Source: Microbacterium sp. 2FI (GTDB taxonomy: Bacteria > Actinomycetota > Actinomycetes > Actinomycetales > Microbacteriaceae). From it: 64,000 nt of DNA. Position 1 is the stretch's first letter, and each line of letters opens with the position of its first letter. The DNA lies in contig NZ_SCMR01000004.1 in assembly GCF_005502885.1 (NCBI RefSeq), positions 62,001 through 126,000 on the forward strand, in the 5' to 3' direction. The notes under the pieces were generated by a model. The model did not search any database. It was not told the origin of the DNA and saw nothing but the letters and a program-made list of their open reading frames with translations. This document shows positions 24,484 to 32,640 of the stretch, piece after piece. The position numbers and the translations under genes are program-made.

Positions 24484-25047
24484 GTGCCCAGCACTCCCTC
24501 CCCCCGAGCGAACCGCGGTCCGGCCGCCGCCGCCGACAATCGCCGAGCCCTCATCGCCGCCGCGCGTGAGGTCTACGCCGAAGGCGGCCTCAGTGCGCCG
24601 TTCAGCGCCGTGGCCAAGCGCGCCGGCGTCGGTCAGGGGAGCCTGTACCGCCACTTCCCCGATCGCACGGCGCTCGCCGTCGCCGTGTTCGAGGAGAACG
24701 TCGTCGACCTCGAGCAGCAGACCATCGGCGCCGACCGCACGATCGACGACCTGCTCGACCAGGTGGTCGCCCAGGCGGTCGTCTCGACGGCATTCATCGA
24801 ACTGCTGACGGCCGACCTGCACGACCCGCGGGTGGCGCCGCTCGGCGAGCGATTCCGCGCGCTCGTCGAGCGTCTCGTCGAGCGCGAGCGCGCCGCCGGG
24901 CGCCTCGGCGACCACATCGAGACGGCCGACGTCACGATGGCGACGGGCATGCTCGCGACCGAGCTCGCGCGTGCCGATCCGGTGGAGCGGCCGGTCGTCG
25001 CCACGCGTGCGCGAGCCCTCTTCCGAGCTGCTTTCGCCCCACGCTGA
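24484..25047 (+). CDS. TetR/AcrR-family transcriptional regulator
   Basis: The 187-residue protein has a TetR DNA-binding domain at about residues 17-65 (RRALIAAAREVYAEGG, then AVAKRAGVGQGSLYRHFPDRTAL) and a variable ligand-binding C-terminal part. The GTG at 24484 is preferred over the ATG at 24460, because TAGGCT at 24471-24476 lies seven bases before it. The ATG at 24460 also overlaps the operator and precedes that -10. The divergent SDR gene and the operator point to autorepression and SDR control. Confidence 0.88.
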   Translation: MPSTPSPRANRGPAAAADNRRALIAAAREVYAEGGLSAPFSAVAKRAGVGQGSLYRHFPDRTALAVAVFEENVVDLEQQTIGADRTIDDLLDQVVAQAVVSTAFIELLTADLHDPRVAPLGERFRALVERLVERERAAGRLGDHIETADVTMATGMLATELARADPVERPVVATRARALFRAAFAPR

Positions 25048-25068
25048 TCCGCGACGTATAGTCCTCGC

Positions 25069-25386
25069 ATGGGCAGGTTCATCTACGACACCACGGCGAG
25101 CTCGGTCGACATCGACGACCGCACCCTCGCGCACCTTCGCATCGTCATGATGAACAAGCTCCGTCGCTCGGAGCCGTTCATGTTCGACGTCGAGATCGGC
25201 GACGGCAGCGGCCGGCGCAGCTTCTGGATCCACCCGTCGGTTCCGCTGCAGTTCCACTTCTTCGGCAGTCGCCCGCCGCGCATCAACCGTGCGTGGGTGG
25301 AGGAGCTGATGCAGTCGGCGAGTGGGCCGTCGGGCCTCACGATCGTTCCTGAGCCCCCCGAGGACGCGCAGCCCGAGATGGGCTGA
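25069..25386 (+). CDS. DUF7882-type small protein
   Basis: The 105-residue protein belongs to a small family common in Microbacteriaceae, sometimes mislabelled ATP-dependent DNA ligase; I see no ligase motif (no KxDG). It reads MGRFIYDTTASSVDIDD, then RTLAHLRIVMMNKLRRSEPF and FWIHPSVPLQFHF. The same pattern appears in the convergent neighbour. The function is unknown. The start is fixed by TATAGT at 25057-25062, six bases before the ATG. Confidence 0.72.
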   Translation: MGRFIYDTTASSVDIDDRTLAHLRIVMMNKLRRSEPFMFDVEIGDGSGRRSFWIHPSVPLQFHFFGSRPPRINRAWVEELMQSASGPSGLTIVPEPPEDAQPEMG

Positions 25387-25393
25387 CGCCGGA

Positions 25394-25876
25394 TCAGTCG
25401 GCGTTGGGCTGCTGCGTGATCGCAGAGGCCGCGGACGGCGGCAGTTCGGTTCCCGCGACGGTCAGCTTGTCGATGTCGAGGCTCTCGACCTCGACGTTCC
25501 CGAGCGTGACGCCGTCGCCGTCGGCCGCAGCCGGCCCGCCCGCGAGGGCTTCATCCATCGTCGGGATGGGGCCGGTGTCGAAGTGCTCGGCAACCAGGCT
25601 CACGCCGCCGGACGAGTTCGCCGAGTTCGCGAGCTCCTCGATCCATGCACGGCTCAGCTCGGTGGGCTCGGGGTCATCGAAGACGAACCGCAACGGGATC
25701 GACGGGTGCAGCCAGATCGTGCTGCGGCCGCGCGGCTGATCCTCGGGATGCTGCCATGAGACCGTGAAGCTCTCGTCGCGACGGAGCTTCGTCGCGATGA
25801 CGACCTTGAGGTGCGCGAGTGCCCGGTCCTCGATGTGGATCGGGGTCGCCGACCCTCCGTAGTAGATGGTGCCCAC
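25394..25876 (-). CDS. DUF7882-type small protein, longer paralog
   Basis: The 160-residue product shares its first ~105 residues with the convergent protein at 25069 (IYYGGSATPIHIEDRALAHL, KLRRDESF, IWLHPSIPLRFVF, RAWIEELANSA). It adds a ~50-residue tail ending in QQPNAD. The function is unknown. The GTG start at 25876 is set by TAGGCT six bases upstream on the minus strand (25883-25888). The two stop codons are only eight bases apart, so their transcripts overlap tail to tail. Confidence 0.7.
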   Translation of the reverse strand: MGTIYYGGSATPIHIEDRALAHLKVVIATKLRRDESFTVSWQHPEDQPRGRSTIWLHPSIPLRFVFDDPEPTELSRAWIEELANSANSSGGVSLVAEHFDTGPIPTMDEALAGGPAAADGDGVTLGNVEVESLDIDKLTVAGTELPPSAASAITQQPNAD

Positions 25877-25913
25877 GTGGTCAGCCTAGACCTCGCGGCG
25901 GCCTGCGTTGTCC

Positions 25914-25953
25914 GGTGGCCGGACCCGATATCGCGCGATCGGATCCGGCCACC
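25914..25953. terminator. Terminator hairpin after the F420-type reductase gene
   Basis: A 16-base stem with one mismatch (25914-25929 with 25938-25953; arm GGTGGCCGGACCCGAT) has an eight-base loop. It lies just downstream of the minus-strand gene at 25967. Confidence 0.6.
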
Positions 25954-25966
25954 GCAGACCCGCGGT

Positions 25967-26602
25967 TCAGCGGGTCGCGCGGGCGAGGTTCGCCTCGAGC
26001 TCGGCCTGGGTCTGACGGATCACGTACGCGGGCTGATCGCGCTCGACACGCCAGCTCTCGGCGACGGATCCGACGTCGACGGTGTCGAAGCCGAAGCGGT
26101 CGTAGAGGTCGGTCACGAAGGCGACGGCATCCGCATGATCGCTCGCCGTCGCGAGCGCACGACGCCCGTCCGCACCCGACTCCGAGCCGGTCGTCAGGAT
26201 CTCGGCCGACCCGATGTGGTTGAACGCCTTGACGACCTTCGAAGTGGGCAGGTGCTCCTGCAGCAGGCCGGTCGTCGTCGCGCGCTTCTCGTCGAGTACC
26301 TCGATGTGGCCGTCGCGCTCCCAGTAGTAGTTGTTGGTGTCGAGCACGATCTTGCCCGCGAGCTCGTCGACCGGCACCTGCCGGTAGGCGCTCAGCGGCA
26401 CCGTCACGATGACGACGTCGCCGGATGCCGCGGCATCGGTCACCGTCCCGGCCGATGCGTTCGCCCCGAGGTCGTCCACGAGCGCGGTGAGGGTCTCCGG
26501 GCCCCGCGAATTGCTGATCACGACCTCGTAGCCGCGGTCGACGAGACCGCGCGCGAGGGTGGATCCGATGTGTCCTGCTCCGATGATTCCGACTGTGGTC
26601 AT
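25967..26602 (-). CDS. NAD(P)-binding oxidoreductase, F420H2:NADP (NPD/Fno)-like
   Basis: The 211-residue protein starts with a Rossmann motif (GIIGAGHIGSTLARGLVDRG, then ISNSRGPE for NADP phosphate binding). It continues with VVIVTVPLSAYRQVP and VLDTNNYYWERDG. This matches the F420-dependent NADP reductase-like group, in which many members have other substrates. KAFNHIGS in the middle corresponds to the KAFN segment of Fno homologs. It is monocistronic, with a terminator on each side. F420 use is plausible in actinobacteria but not proven here. Confidence 0.72.
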   Translation of the reverse strand: MTTVGIIGAGHIGSTLARGLVDRGYEVVISNSRGPETLTALVDDLGANASAGTVTDAAASGDVVIVTVPLSAYRQVPVDELAGKIVLDTNNYYWERDGHIEVLDEKRATTTGLLQEHLPTSKVVKAFNHIGSAEILTTGSESGADGRRALATASDHADAVAFVTDLYDRFGFDTVDVGSVAESWRVERDQPAYVIRQTQAELEANLARATR

Positions 26603-26620
26603 GACGGGATGGAACGCCGC

Positions 26621-26649
26621 GACGCCCCGGGAGAATTCCCCGGGGCGTC
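26621..26649. terminator. Terminator hairpin after the aminotransferase gene
   Basis: A perfect 11-base stem GACGCCCCGGG / CCCGGGGCGTC has the seven-base loop AGAATTC. It lies about 40 bases past the stop of the minus-strand aminotransferase gene. Confidence 0.7.
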
Positions 26650-26653
26650 ACAC

Positions 26654-26683
26654 TTCGTCTCGCTGCGCTCGCTCAGTGACCGC
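26654..26683 (+). repeat. Dispersed 30-base intergenic repeat, copy 1
   Basis: The sequence begins TTCGTCTCGCTGCGCTCGCT and ends in CAGTGACCGC. It matches 27 of 30 bases with the inverted copy at 59457-59486. Both copies lie next to class III aminotransferase genes. Confidence 0.6.
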
Positions 26684-26690
26684 TGTCGTC

Positions 26691-28097
26691 TCAGAGGCGG
26701 GTCCAGGCTTCGGTGAGCACCGAGCGCAGGACCTGCTCGATCTCGTCGAACTCGCTCGGGCCGATGGTCAGCGGCGGGGCGAGCTGGATGACGGGGTCGC
26801 CGCGGTCGTCGGCGCGGCAGTACAGGCCCGCCTCGAACAGCGCCTTCGAGAGGAAGCCGCGCAGCAGTCGCTCGGATTCATCGTCGTCGAAGGTCTCTTT
26901 CGTCGCCTTGTCCTTGACCAGCTCGATGCCGAAGAAGTACCCGTCGCCGCGCACGTCGCCCACGATCGGCAGGTCGGTGAGCTTCTCGAGGGTCTGGCGG
27001 AGGATCGGCGAGTTCTCGCGCACCCGTTCGTTGAGCCCCTCCTCCTCGAAGATGTCGAGGTTCTCGAGCGCCACTGCGGCCGAGACCGGGTGACCGCCGA
27101 ACGTGTAGCCGTGGTAGAAAGCCCGGTCGCCGGTGCGGAAGGGCTCGTAGATGCGGTCGCTGACGATCGTCGCGCCGATCGGCGAATAGCCGCTGGTCAT
27201 GCCCTTGGCGCACGTGATCATGTCGGGGACATAGCCGTACGCGTCGCACGCGAACATGTGGCCGATGCGGCCGAACGCGCAGATGACCTCGTCCGAGACC
27301 AGCAGCACGTCGTACTTGTCGCAGATCTCGCGCACGCGCTGGAAGTACCCGGGCGGGGGCGGGAAGCAGCCGCCCGAGTTCTGCACCGGCTCGAGGAAGA
27401 CGGCGGCGACCGTGTCCGGTCCCTCGAACTGGATCATCTCCTCGATGCGGTCGGCCGCCCACACGCCGAACTCCTCGAGGCTCGTGGTGGGGGCGCCCAT
27501 GTCGCCGGCGCGATAGAAGTTCGTGTTCGGGACGCGGAAGCCGCCCGGGGTGACCGGCTCGAACATCGCCTTCATGGCGGGGATGCCGGTGATCGCCAGC
27601 GCGCCCTGCGGGGTGCCGTGGTACGCGACCGAGCGCGAGATGACCTTGTGCTTGGTCGGCTGGCCTTGGAGCTTCCAGTAGTACTTCGCGAGCTTGAACG
27701 CGGTCTCGACCGCCTCGCCGCCGCCGGTCGAGAAGAAGACGTGGTTGAGGTCGCCGGGCGCGTAGTCGGCCAGGCGATCGGCGAGTTCGATCGCGGCCGG
27801 GTGCGCGTACGACCAGATCGGGAAGAAGGCCAGGGTCTCGGCCTGCTTGGCGGCGACCTCGGCGAGGCGCTTGCGGCCGTGCCCGGCGTTGACGACGAAG
27901 AGGCCGGAGAGCCCGTCGAAGTACTTCCTGCCCTGCGAATCCCAGATGTGGTGGCCCTCGCCCTTGACGATGATGGGCACCCCGGGTCCGCCGGGTTCCA
28001 TGACGGACTGGCGGGCGAAGTGCATCCAGAGATGGTCTCTGGCCATCTCCTGCAGTTCGGCCTCGGTGCGGGCGTGGCGTTCGGTCGTGGTCGACAT
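26691..28097 (-). CDS. Class III (aspartate-family fold) aminotransferase, putrescine/omega-amino acid type
   Basis: The 468-residue PLP enzyme has SGLFVVNAGHGRKRLAE near the N-terminus, the cofactor segment FFSTGGGEAVETAFK and the SDEVICAFGRIG motif. The PLP lysine is Lys298 in CAKGMTSGYSPIG. It resembles putrescine-pyruvate, taurine-pyruvate and beta-alanine-pyruvate transaminases; the amino donor cannot be decided from sequence alone. The ATG at 28097 has GGAAGG about eight bases upstream, and longer frames are Arg-rich without homology. A distinct paralog lies at 58080. Confidence 0.87.
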   Translation of the reverse strand: MSTTTERHARTEAELQEMARDHLWMHFARQSVMEPGGPGVPIIVKGEGHHIWDSQGRKYFDGLSGLFVVNAGHGRKRLAEVAAKQAETLAFFPIWSYAHPAAIELADRLADYAPGDLNHVFFSTGGGEAVETAFKLAKYYWKLQGQPTKHKVISRSVAYHGTPQGALAITGIPAMKAMFEPVTPGGFRVPNTNFYRAGDMGAPTTSLEEFGVWAADRIEEMIQFEGPDTVAAVFLEPVQNSGGCFPPPPGYFQRVREICDKYDVLLVSDEVICAFGRIGHMFACDAYGYVPDMITCAKGMTSGYSPIGATIVSDRIYEPFRTGDRAFYHGYTFGGHPVSAAVALENLDIFEEEGLNERVRENSPILRQTLEKLTDLPIVGDVRGDGYFFGIELVKDKATKETFDDDESERLLRGFLSKALFEAGLYCRADDRGDPVIQLAPPLTIGPSEFDEIEQVLRSVLTEAWTRL

Positions 28098-28217
28098 ATC
28101 GGACCTTCCGTGTGTTGTCCCCGACGATACCCGCGCGCCCGCGCGGCGGCCATGACGGTTCGTCCGGGTTCGAGAGCGGATGCGGCGGTCCGTCCGCCTG
28201 CGTGGCATTGTCGGAGC

Positions 28218-28943
28218 ATGACCAGCGCTGTCCCGACCGCCCGCGCGTCCCGATCAGCCCTCGTCGTCCGCGGTGGCTGGGACGGTCACCACCCGGTCGC
28301 GGCGACCGATCTGTTCGTCCCGTTCCTCGTGGCCTCCGGATTCGCGGTGTCGATCGCGGACGAGCCCGAGGTCTACGCGGATGACGATCGCATGGCCGCG
28401 ACCGACCTCGTGGTGCAGTGCGTCACGATGTCGGAGATCTCGCGCGAGGCGCTCGGGGGTCTGCGCGCCGCCGTCGCGGCGGGAACGGGGCTCGCCGGCT
28501 GGCACGGCGGGATCGCCGATTCGTTCCGGGCGAGCACGGACTACCTGCAGCTGGTGGGCGGCCAGTTCGCCACACATCCGTCGAAGCATCCCGATGAGAT
28601 CCGGGGTGACGAGAGCGACAGCTTCCTCGAGCACGTCGTCGAGATCACCGAGCTCGGACGCACCCACGAGATCACCGCGGGGGTCGACGACTTCACGCTC
28701 CGCACCGAGCAGTACTGGGTGCTGCACGACGACCTGATCGACGTGCTCGCCACCACGACGCACCCCGTGCAGCCGCACCACCCGTGGCATCGGCCGATCA
28801 CATCGCCGGCCGTCTGGACGCGCGAGTGGGGCAGCGGGCGCGTCTTCGTCGCGACGCCCGGGCACAGCCTCGACGTGCTGCTCGACGACAGCGTGCGGAC
28901 GATCATCGAAAGGGGGATGCTGTGGGCCTCACGCACCCGGTGA
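28218..28943 (+). CDS. ThuA-domain protein
   Basis: The 241-residue protein has the ThuA (trehalose utilisation) glutamine-amidotransferase-like fold. It shows ALVVRGGWDGHHPVAATDLF, the conserved GLAGWHGG, the LVGGQFATHP segment and a late TREWGSGRVFVATPGHSLD. ThuA proteins take part in sugar oxidation with Gfo/Idh dehydrogenases, and one is encoded just downstream with a 22-base overlap. The start is supported by CATTGT at 28206-28211, six bases before the ATG. Confidence 0.85.
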   Translation: MTSAVPTARASRSALVVRGGWDGHHPVAATDLFVPFLVASGFAVSIADEPEVYADDDRMAATDLVVQCVTMSEISREALGGLRAAVAAGTGLAGWHGGIADSFRASTDYLQLVGGQFATHPSKHPDEIRGDESDSFLEHVVEITELGRTHEITAGVDDFTLRTEQYWVLHDDLIDVLATTTHPVQPHHPWHRPITSPAVWTREWGSGRVFVATPGHSLDVLLDDSVRTIIERGMLWASRTR

Positions 28944-30034
28944 GGATCGGCGTCGTCGGGCTCGGCGTGATCTCACGCCAGTACCTCGACACGCTCGCGC
29001 AGGCCCCTCTCGTCCGCTTCGCAGCGGTCGCCGACCTCGACATGGCCCGCGCGCGAGCGGTGGCCAACACGATCCCGGGCTGCCGCGCGCTCACGACCGC
29101 AGAGCTCGTGGCCGACCCCGAGGTCGATGTCGTGCTGAACCTCACCATTCCCGCGGCCCACGCGGAGGTCGCGCTCGCCGCGATCGCGCACGGCAAAGCC
29201 GTGTACAACGAGAAGCCGCTCGCGGCGACGCTCGCCGACGCCAGGACCGTGATGGATGCCGCCGCCGCGGCGGGCGTCGCGGTCGGCGGGGCCCCCGACA
29301 CCGTGCTCGGAACGGGTGTGCAGACCGCGCGCGCAGCCGTCGACGGCGGGCGCATCGGCGCGCCGGTGTCGGCCTCGGCGACGTGGGTCTCGGCGGGGCA
29401 CGAGTCGTGGCATCCGCATCCCGACTTCTACTACCGCGCAGGCGGTGGGCCCTTGCTGGACATGGGGCCGTACTACGTGACGTCGCTGGTGCAGCTGCTC
29501 GGCCCGGTCGAAGCGGTCTCGGGCGCGGCATCGCGCTCGCGCGCCGAGCGCGTGATCGCCACCGGGCCGCGCGCGGGGGAGCGGATCGGCGTCGAGGTCG
29601 ACACGCACCTCACCGGCATCCTCCATCACGGCTCGGGCGCGCTCTCGACCGTCACGATGAGCTTCGACGCGATGGCCTCGACCGCGGCTCCGATCGAGGT
29701 GCACGGTGTCGAGGGCTCGCTGCGGGTGCCCGATCCGAACCACTTCGGCGGCCCGAGCGCGTCCGACAGCGGGGTGCGGCTGCACGTTCGCGGTGGCGCG
29801 TGGGATTCGCTGCCCCCGTCGGCGGGCTACGTCGACGCGGGCCGGGGCGTGGGGCTGGTCGACCTCGTCACCGGCGCAGGTCGCGCGAGCGGTGCCATGG
29901 CGCTGCACGTGCTCGAGATCATGACGATGCTGCAGGTCTCCGCCGACACGGGGGTCCGCGAGCGACTGACGACGACAGTCGAACGGCCCGCGCCCGTGCC
30001 GCTCACCCCCGCGGCGGTGTGGCAGGGCCGGTGA
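28922..30034 (+). CDS. Gfo/Idh/MocA-family sugar oxidoreductase
   Basis: The 370-residue enzyme has an N-terminal Rossmann domain (RIGVVGLGVISRQYL). The catalytic lysine motif reads YNEKPLAATL in place of EKP-x. The C-terminal beta-sheet domain includes GGGPLLDMGPYYV. It would oxidise or epimerise a sugar or polyol with NAD(P). The GTG at 28922, preceded by AAGGGGG, overlaps the ThuA gene; a GTG at 28940 is an alternative. The substrate is not known, but the xylan block next to it makes a plant-wall sugar plausible. Confidence 0.87.
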   Translation: MGLTHPVRIGVVGLGVISRQYLDTLAQAPLVRFAAVADLDMARARAVANTIPGCRALTTAELVADPEVDVVLNLTIPAAHAEVALAAIAHGKAVYNEKPLAATLADARTVMDAAAAAGVAVGGAPDTVLGTGVQTARAAVDGGRIGAPVSASATWVSAGHESWHPHPDFYYRAGGGPLLDMGPYYVTSLVQLLGPVEAVSGAASRSRAERVIATGPRAGERIGVEVDTHLTGILHHGSGALSTVTMSFDAMASTAAPIEVHGVEGSLRVPDPNHFGGPSASDSGVRLHVRGGAWDSLPPSAGYVDAGRGVGLVDLVTGAGRASGAMALHVLEIMTMLQVSADTGVRERLTTTVERPAPVPLTPAAVWQGR

Positions 30035-30042
30035 CGCCGCCC

Positions 30043-31200
30043 TCAGGCTGAGGGGTCGCGCAGCAGGTCCGCGAAGGCGACCTCGGCGGCGCCGATGAGG
30101 AGGCGGTCCTCGGCGAGCGAGGCGACGCGGATGTCGAGATCTTCGCCTCCTGCCGCCATCGCCTGACCGCGTACGAGGTCGGCGAGTCCCGGCACGTCGA
30201 CGGCCGCGAGCGTGGCGAGGAAGCCGCCCAGCACGATCACCGAGGGGTTCAGCACGTTGACCGCGTTCGACAGCGCCGTCGACAGGATGCGGCGCTGCCG
30301 ATCGACCTCCTCGTCGGCCGAGGGCCCCGCGCCCGCAAGCGCTGCGGCCAGCGTCGGCTCGTCGGCCGCGGTGAGCCGCGCGACCGCGAGCAGCCGCGCA
30401 CGACTGACCTCGTCTTCGAGCACGCCGTCGCCGGCGCGGCGGTCGGATGCCGCGGCGATGCCGGGGCGGTTCTGGCCGAACTCGCCCGCGTAGCCGCCGG
30501 CCCCGCCCACGGGGATGCCGTGCACGATCAGGCCGCCGCCGATGCCGCTCGCGCCGCCGTTGAGGTACACGACATCGTCGACGCCTCGCGCGGCGCCGTA
30601 CAGGTGCTCGGCGAGAGCGCCCAGGCTCGCGTCATTGCCGACGACCGTCGGCAGGCCCGTCGCGTCTGCGACGAGGTCGCGCAGCGGCACGTCGATCCAT
30701 TCCAGGTGCGGGGCGTTGCGCACGAGTCCGTCGGCCGCTCGCACGAGGCCGGGTACGGCGAGGGCGATCGCGATCACCCGCGCGCCTGCGAGTGGGCCCT
30801 CGCGCCATGCGGCGACCCGCTCGGCGACGAGCCCGGCGGTCTCGGTGGGGGTGATGAGGTGGTCGAGGTCGATGCGCTCGCGCAGCGGGATGCTGCGGTC
30901 GAGGCCGACGGCGGCGATCTCGAGCGCGTCCACCTCGGGGTTGACCGCGATCGCCACGACGTCCGCCGCGATCGCGACGACCGGCGACGGGCGTCCGACG
31001 CGGCGGGACGGGTCCGGCGCGCGCTCGTCGACGAGTCCTTGGCGGGCGAGCTCTCCGACGAGGTCGGCGACGGTCGAGCGGTTGAGACCGGTCGACTCGG
31101 TCAGAGCCGCTCGCGAGAGCGGACCCTCCAAGTGCACGAGGCGCAGAAGGCGGGCCAGATTGCGCTGGCGCACGCCCTCGGCCGGTGTCGGATCGCTCAC
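30043..31200 (-). CDS. ROK-family transcriptional regulator (XylR/NagC type)
   Basis: The 385-residue protein has an N-terminal winged helix (residues ~10-65: RQRNLARLLRLVHLEGPLSR, then ALTESTGLNRSTVADLVGEL). A ROK sugar-kinase-like domain follows (VVGNDASLGALAEHLYGAAR, YLNGGASGIGGGLIVHG). After GEFG the usual zinc motif CxCGxxGCxE is absent and the preceding His is Gln, so sugar/zinc sensing may differ. The GTG at 31200 is set by TACAGT seven bases upstream (31208-31213, minus strand). It is divergent from the sugar ABC operon and probably represses it. Confidence 0.87.
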   Translation of the reverse strand: MSDPTPAEGVRQRNLARLLRLVHLEGPLSRAALTESTGLNRSTVADLVGELARQGLVDERAPDPSRRVGRPSPVVAIAADVVAIAVNPEVDALEIAAVGLDRSIPLRERIDLDHLITPTETAGLVAERVAAWREGPLAGARVIAIALAVPGLVRAADGLVRNAPHLEWIDVPLRDLVADATGLPTVVGNDASLGALAEHLYGAARGVDDVVYLNGGASGIGGGLIVHGIPVGGAGGYAGEFGQNRPGIAAASDRRAGDGVLEDEVSRARLLAVARLTAADEPTLAAALAGAGPSADEEVDRQRRILSTALSNAVNVLNPSVIVLGGFLATLAAVDVPGLADLVRGQAMAAGGEDLDIRVASLAEDRLLIGAAEVAFADLLRDPSA

Positions 31201-31240
31201 CAGACTCACTGTAGAGGGCGCGCCGTTGCCGAATCGGTAT

Positions 31241-31270
31241 TTGTTGCTCTTGACCTCAAATCTGCAACAA
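31241..31270. promoter_or_regulatory. Putative ROK-regulator operator
   Basis: TTGTTGC (31241-31247) and GCAACAA (31264-31270) are perfect inverted half-sites 16 bases apart, flanking the -35 of the sugar ABC promoter. The half-site resembles the TTGTT/AACAA core of known XylR sites. The heptamer GCAACAA recurs in front of xylA at 42198-42204. Confidence 0.6.
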
Positions 31271-31278
31271 CGTAGCCT
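31250..31278 (+). promoter_or_regulatory. Promoter of the sugar ABC/GH3 operon
   Basis: TTGACC (31250-31255) and TAGCCT (31273-31278) are separated by exactly 17 bases, a strong sigma-70-type promoter. Transcription should start near 31285 and give a leader of about 50 bases that contains the LacI-type operators. Confidence 0.75.
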
Positions 31279-31295
31279 GGCGTCGTCCACATCAC

Positions 31296-31322
31296 TTTCG
31301 ACGTAGACGTCGAAACTTTCGA
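31296..31322. promoter_or_regulatory. Overlapping palindromes, putative LacI-family operators
   Basis: TTTCGACG-TAGA-CGTCGAAA (31296-31315) overlaps TCGAAA-C-TTTCGA (31310-31322). Both are perfect inverted repeats in the 5' leader of the sugar ABC operon. The core CGAAACTTTCG differs by one base from the site beside lacI (42124-42134) and shares its CGAAA/TTTCG half-sites with the xylanase site (41070-41089). Confidence 0.65.
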
Positions 31323-31333
31323 GAGGTTCGAAG

Positions 31334-32635
31334 ATGAACACACGCAGCACCAAGCGGCTCGTCGCGGGTGTCGCCGCGGCCGGGCTCGCCATCGGCGCCC
31401 TCGCCGGCTGTGCCGCCGGCGGCGGCGAAGAGGAGAACGGCGGCGACGCCGAAGAGGTCACGATCACGTGGTGGCACAACGCCACCTCCGGTCCGCTTCC
31501 CGCGGTCTGGGAAGAGGTCGCGGCAGAGTTCGAGGCGGCGAACCCCGGCGTCACGGTCGAGCAGACCGGCTACCAGAACGAGGAGCTGCAGCGCACGCTC
31601 ATCCCAAACGCCCTCGCGGCGGGCGACCCGCCGGACCTGTTCCAGGTGTGGCCGGGCGGCGAGCTGCGCGACCAGGTGTCCAACGACTACCTCATGCAGC
31701 TCGACGACGTCATCCCCGACACGATCGCCAGCGTCGGCGCGACGGTGAACCCGTGGCAGGTCGGCGGTGAGACGTACGCGGTGCCGTTCACTTTCGGCAT
31801 CGAGGGCTTCTGGTACAACACCGAGCACTTCGCCGAGGCGGGTGTCGATGTCCCTGAGACCTTCGACGACCTCGTCGACGCCGCAGGCGCCCTCCGCGAG
31901 GCCGGCTTCACCCCGATCGCGGTGGGCGCCGGCGACGGCTGGCCCGCTGCGCACTGGTGGTACCAGTTCGCCCTCAAGTCATGCTCGCCCGACGCGCTGG
32001 CGGCAGCCGAGACCGACTTCGACTTCAGTGACGAATGCTTCGTCGAAGCCGGCGAGCAGCTGCAGGACTTCCTCGGCATCGAGCCCTTCCAGGAGGGCTT
32101 CCTCGGCACCCCCGCCCAGCAGGGCGCGGGCAGCTCGGCCGGTCTCGTGGCGAACGGCCAGGCGTCGATGGAGCTCATGGGTCACTGGAACGCCGGTGTG
32201 ATCGGCGGGCTCACCCCCGACGAGCAGGTTCCCGCCTTCCTCGGCTGGTTCCCCGTCCCGGGCATCGACGGCGCGGCCGGCGACCCGACCGCGGCCCTCG
32301 GCGGTGGTGACGGCTTCGGCTGCTCGGCAGAGGCACCGCCGGAGTGCGCCGACCTCCTCGCCTTCATCTTGAGCGAAGACATCCAGAGTCGCTTCGCAGC
32401 AAGCGGATCCGGCATCCCCACCGTCCCGGCGGCGGTCGGCTCGCTCGAGGACCCGAACCTCGTGATGGTCGCGGAGGGACTCGCGGAGTCCTCCTTCGTC
32501 CAGCTGTGGCTCGACACCGCGTTCGGCACCACGGTCGGCAACGCCATGAACGAGGGCATCGTCAACCTGTTCGCAGGGACGGGTTCGCCCGAGGACATCG
32601 TGACCCGCATGCAGGACGCCGCGGCGACACTCTAG
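31334..32635 (+). CDS. Sugar ABC transporter substrate-binding lipoprotein (family 1)
   Basis: The 433-residue protein starts with a lipoprotein signal (lipobox IGALAGC, Cys at about residue 25) and an acidic linker. It then has the family 1 solute-binding fold: VTITWWHNATSGPLPAVWEEV, VEQTGYQNEELQRTLIPN, PPDLFQVWPGGEL and VPFTFGIEGFWYNTEHF. It would capture oligosaccharides on the cell surface. GAGAGG lies about seven bases before the ATG. Two permeases and a GH3 glycosidase follow, the same order as the streptomycete bxlEFG-bxlA xylo-oligosaccharide cluster (from memory). Xylo-oligosaccharides are thus the likely cargo. Confidence 0.9.
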   Translation: MNTRSTKRLVAGVAAAGLAIGALAGCAAGGGEEENGGDAEEVTITWWHNATSGPLPAVWEEVAAEFEAANPGVTVEQTGYQNEELQRTLIPNALAAGDPPDLFQVWPGGELRDQVSNDYLMQLDDVIPDTIASVGATVNPWQVGGETYAVPFTFGIEGFWYNTEHFAEAGVDVPETFDDLVDAAGALREAGFTPIAVGAGDGWPAAHWWYQFALKSCSPDALAAAETDFDFSDECFVEAGEQLQDFLGIEPFQEGFLGTPAQQGAGSSAGLVANGQASMELMGHWNAGVIGGLTPDEQVPAFLGWFPVPGIDGAAGDPTAALGGGDGFGCSAEAPPECADLLAFILSEDIQSRFAASGSGIPTVPAAVGSLEDPNLVMVAEGLAESSFVQLWLDTAFGTTVGNAMNEGIVNLFAGTGSPEDIVTRMQDAAATL

Positions 32636-32640
32636 GAATC

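Noticed and set aside
25069-25876. ATP-dependent DNA ligase label for the two DUF7882 proteins
   Set aside because: Neither protein has the KxDG nucleotidyltransferase motif or the length of a ligase.
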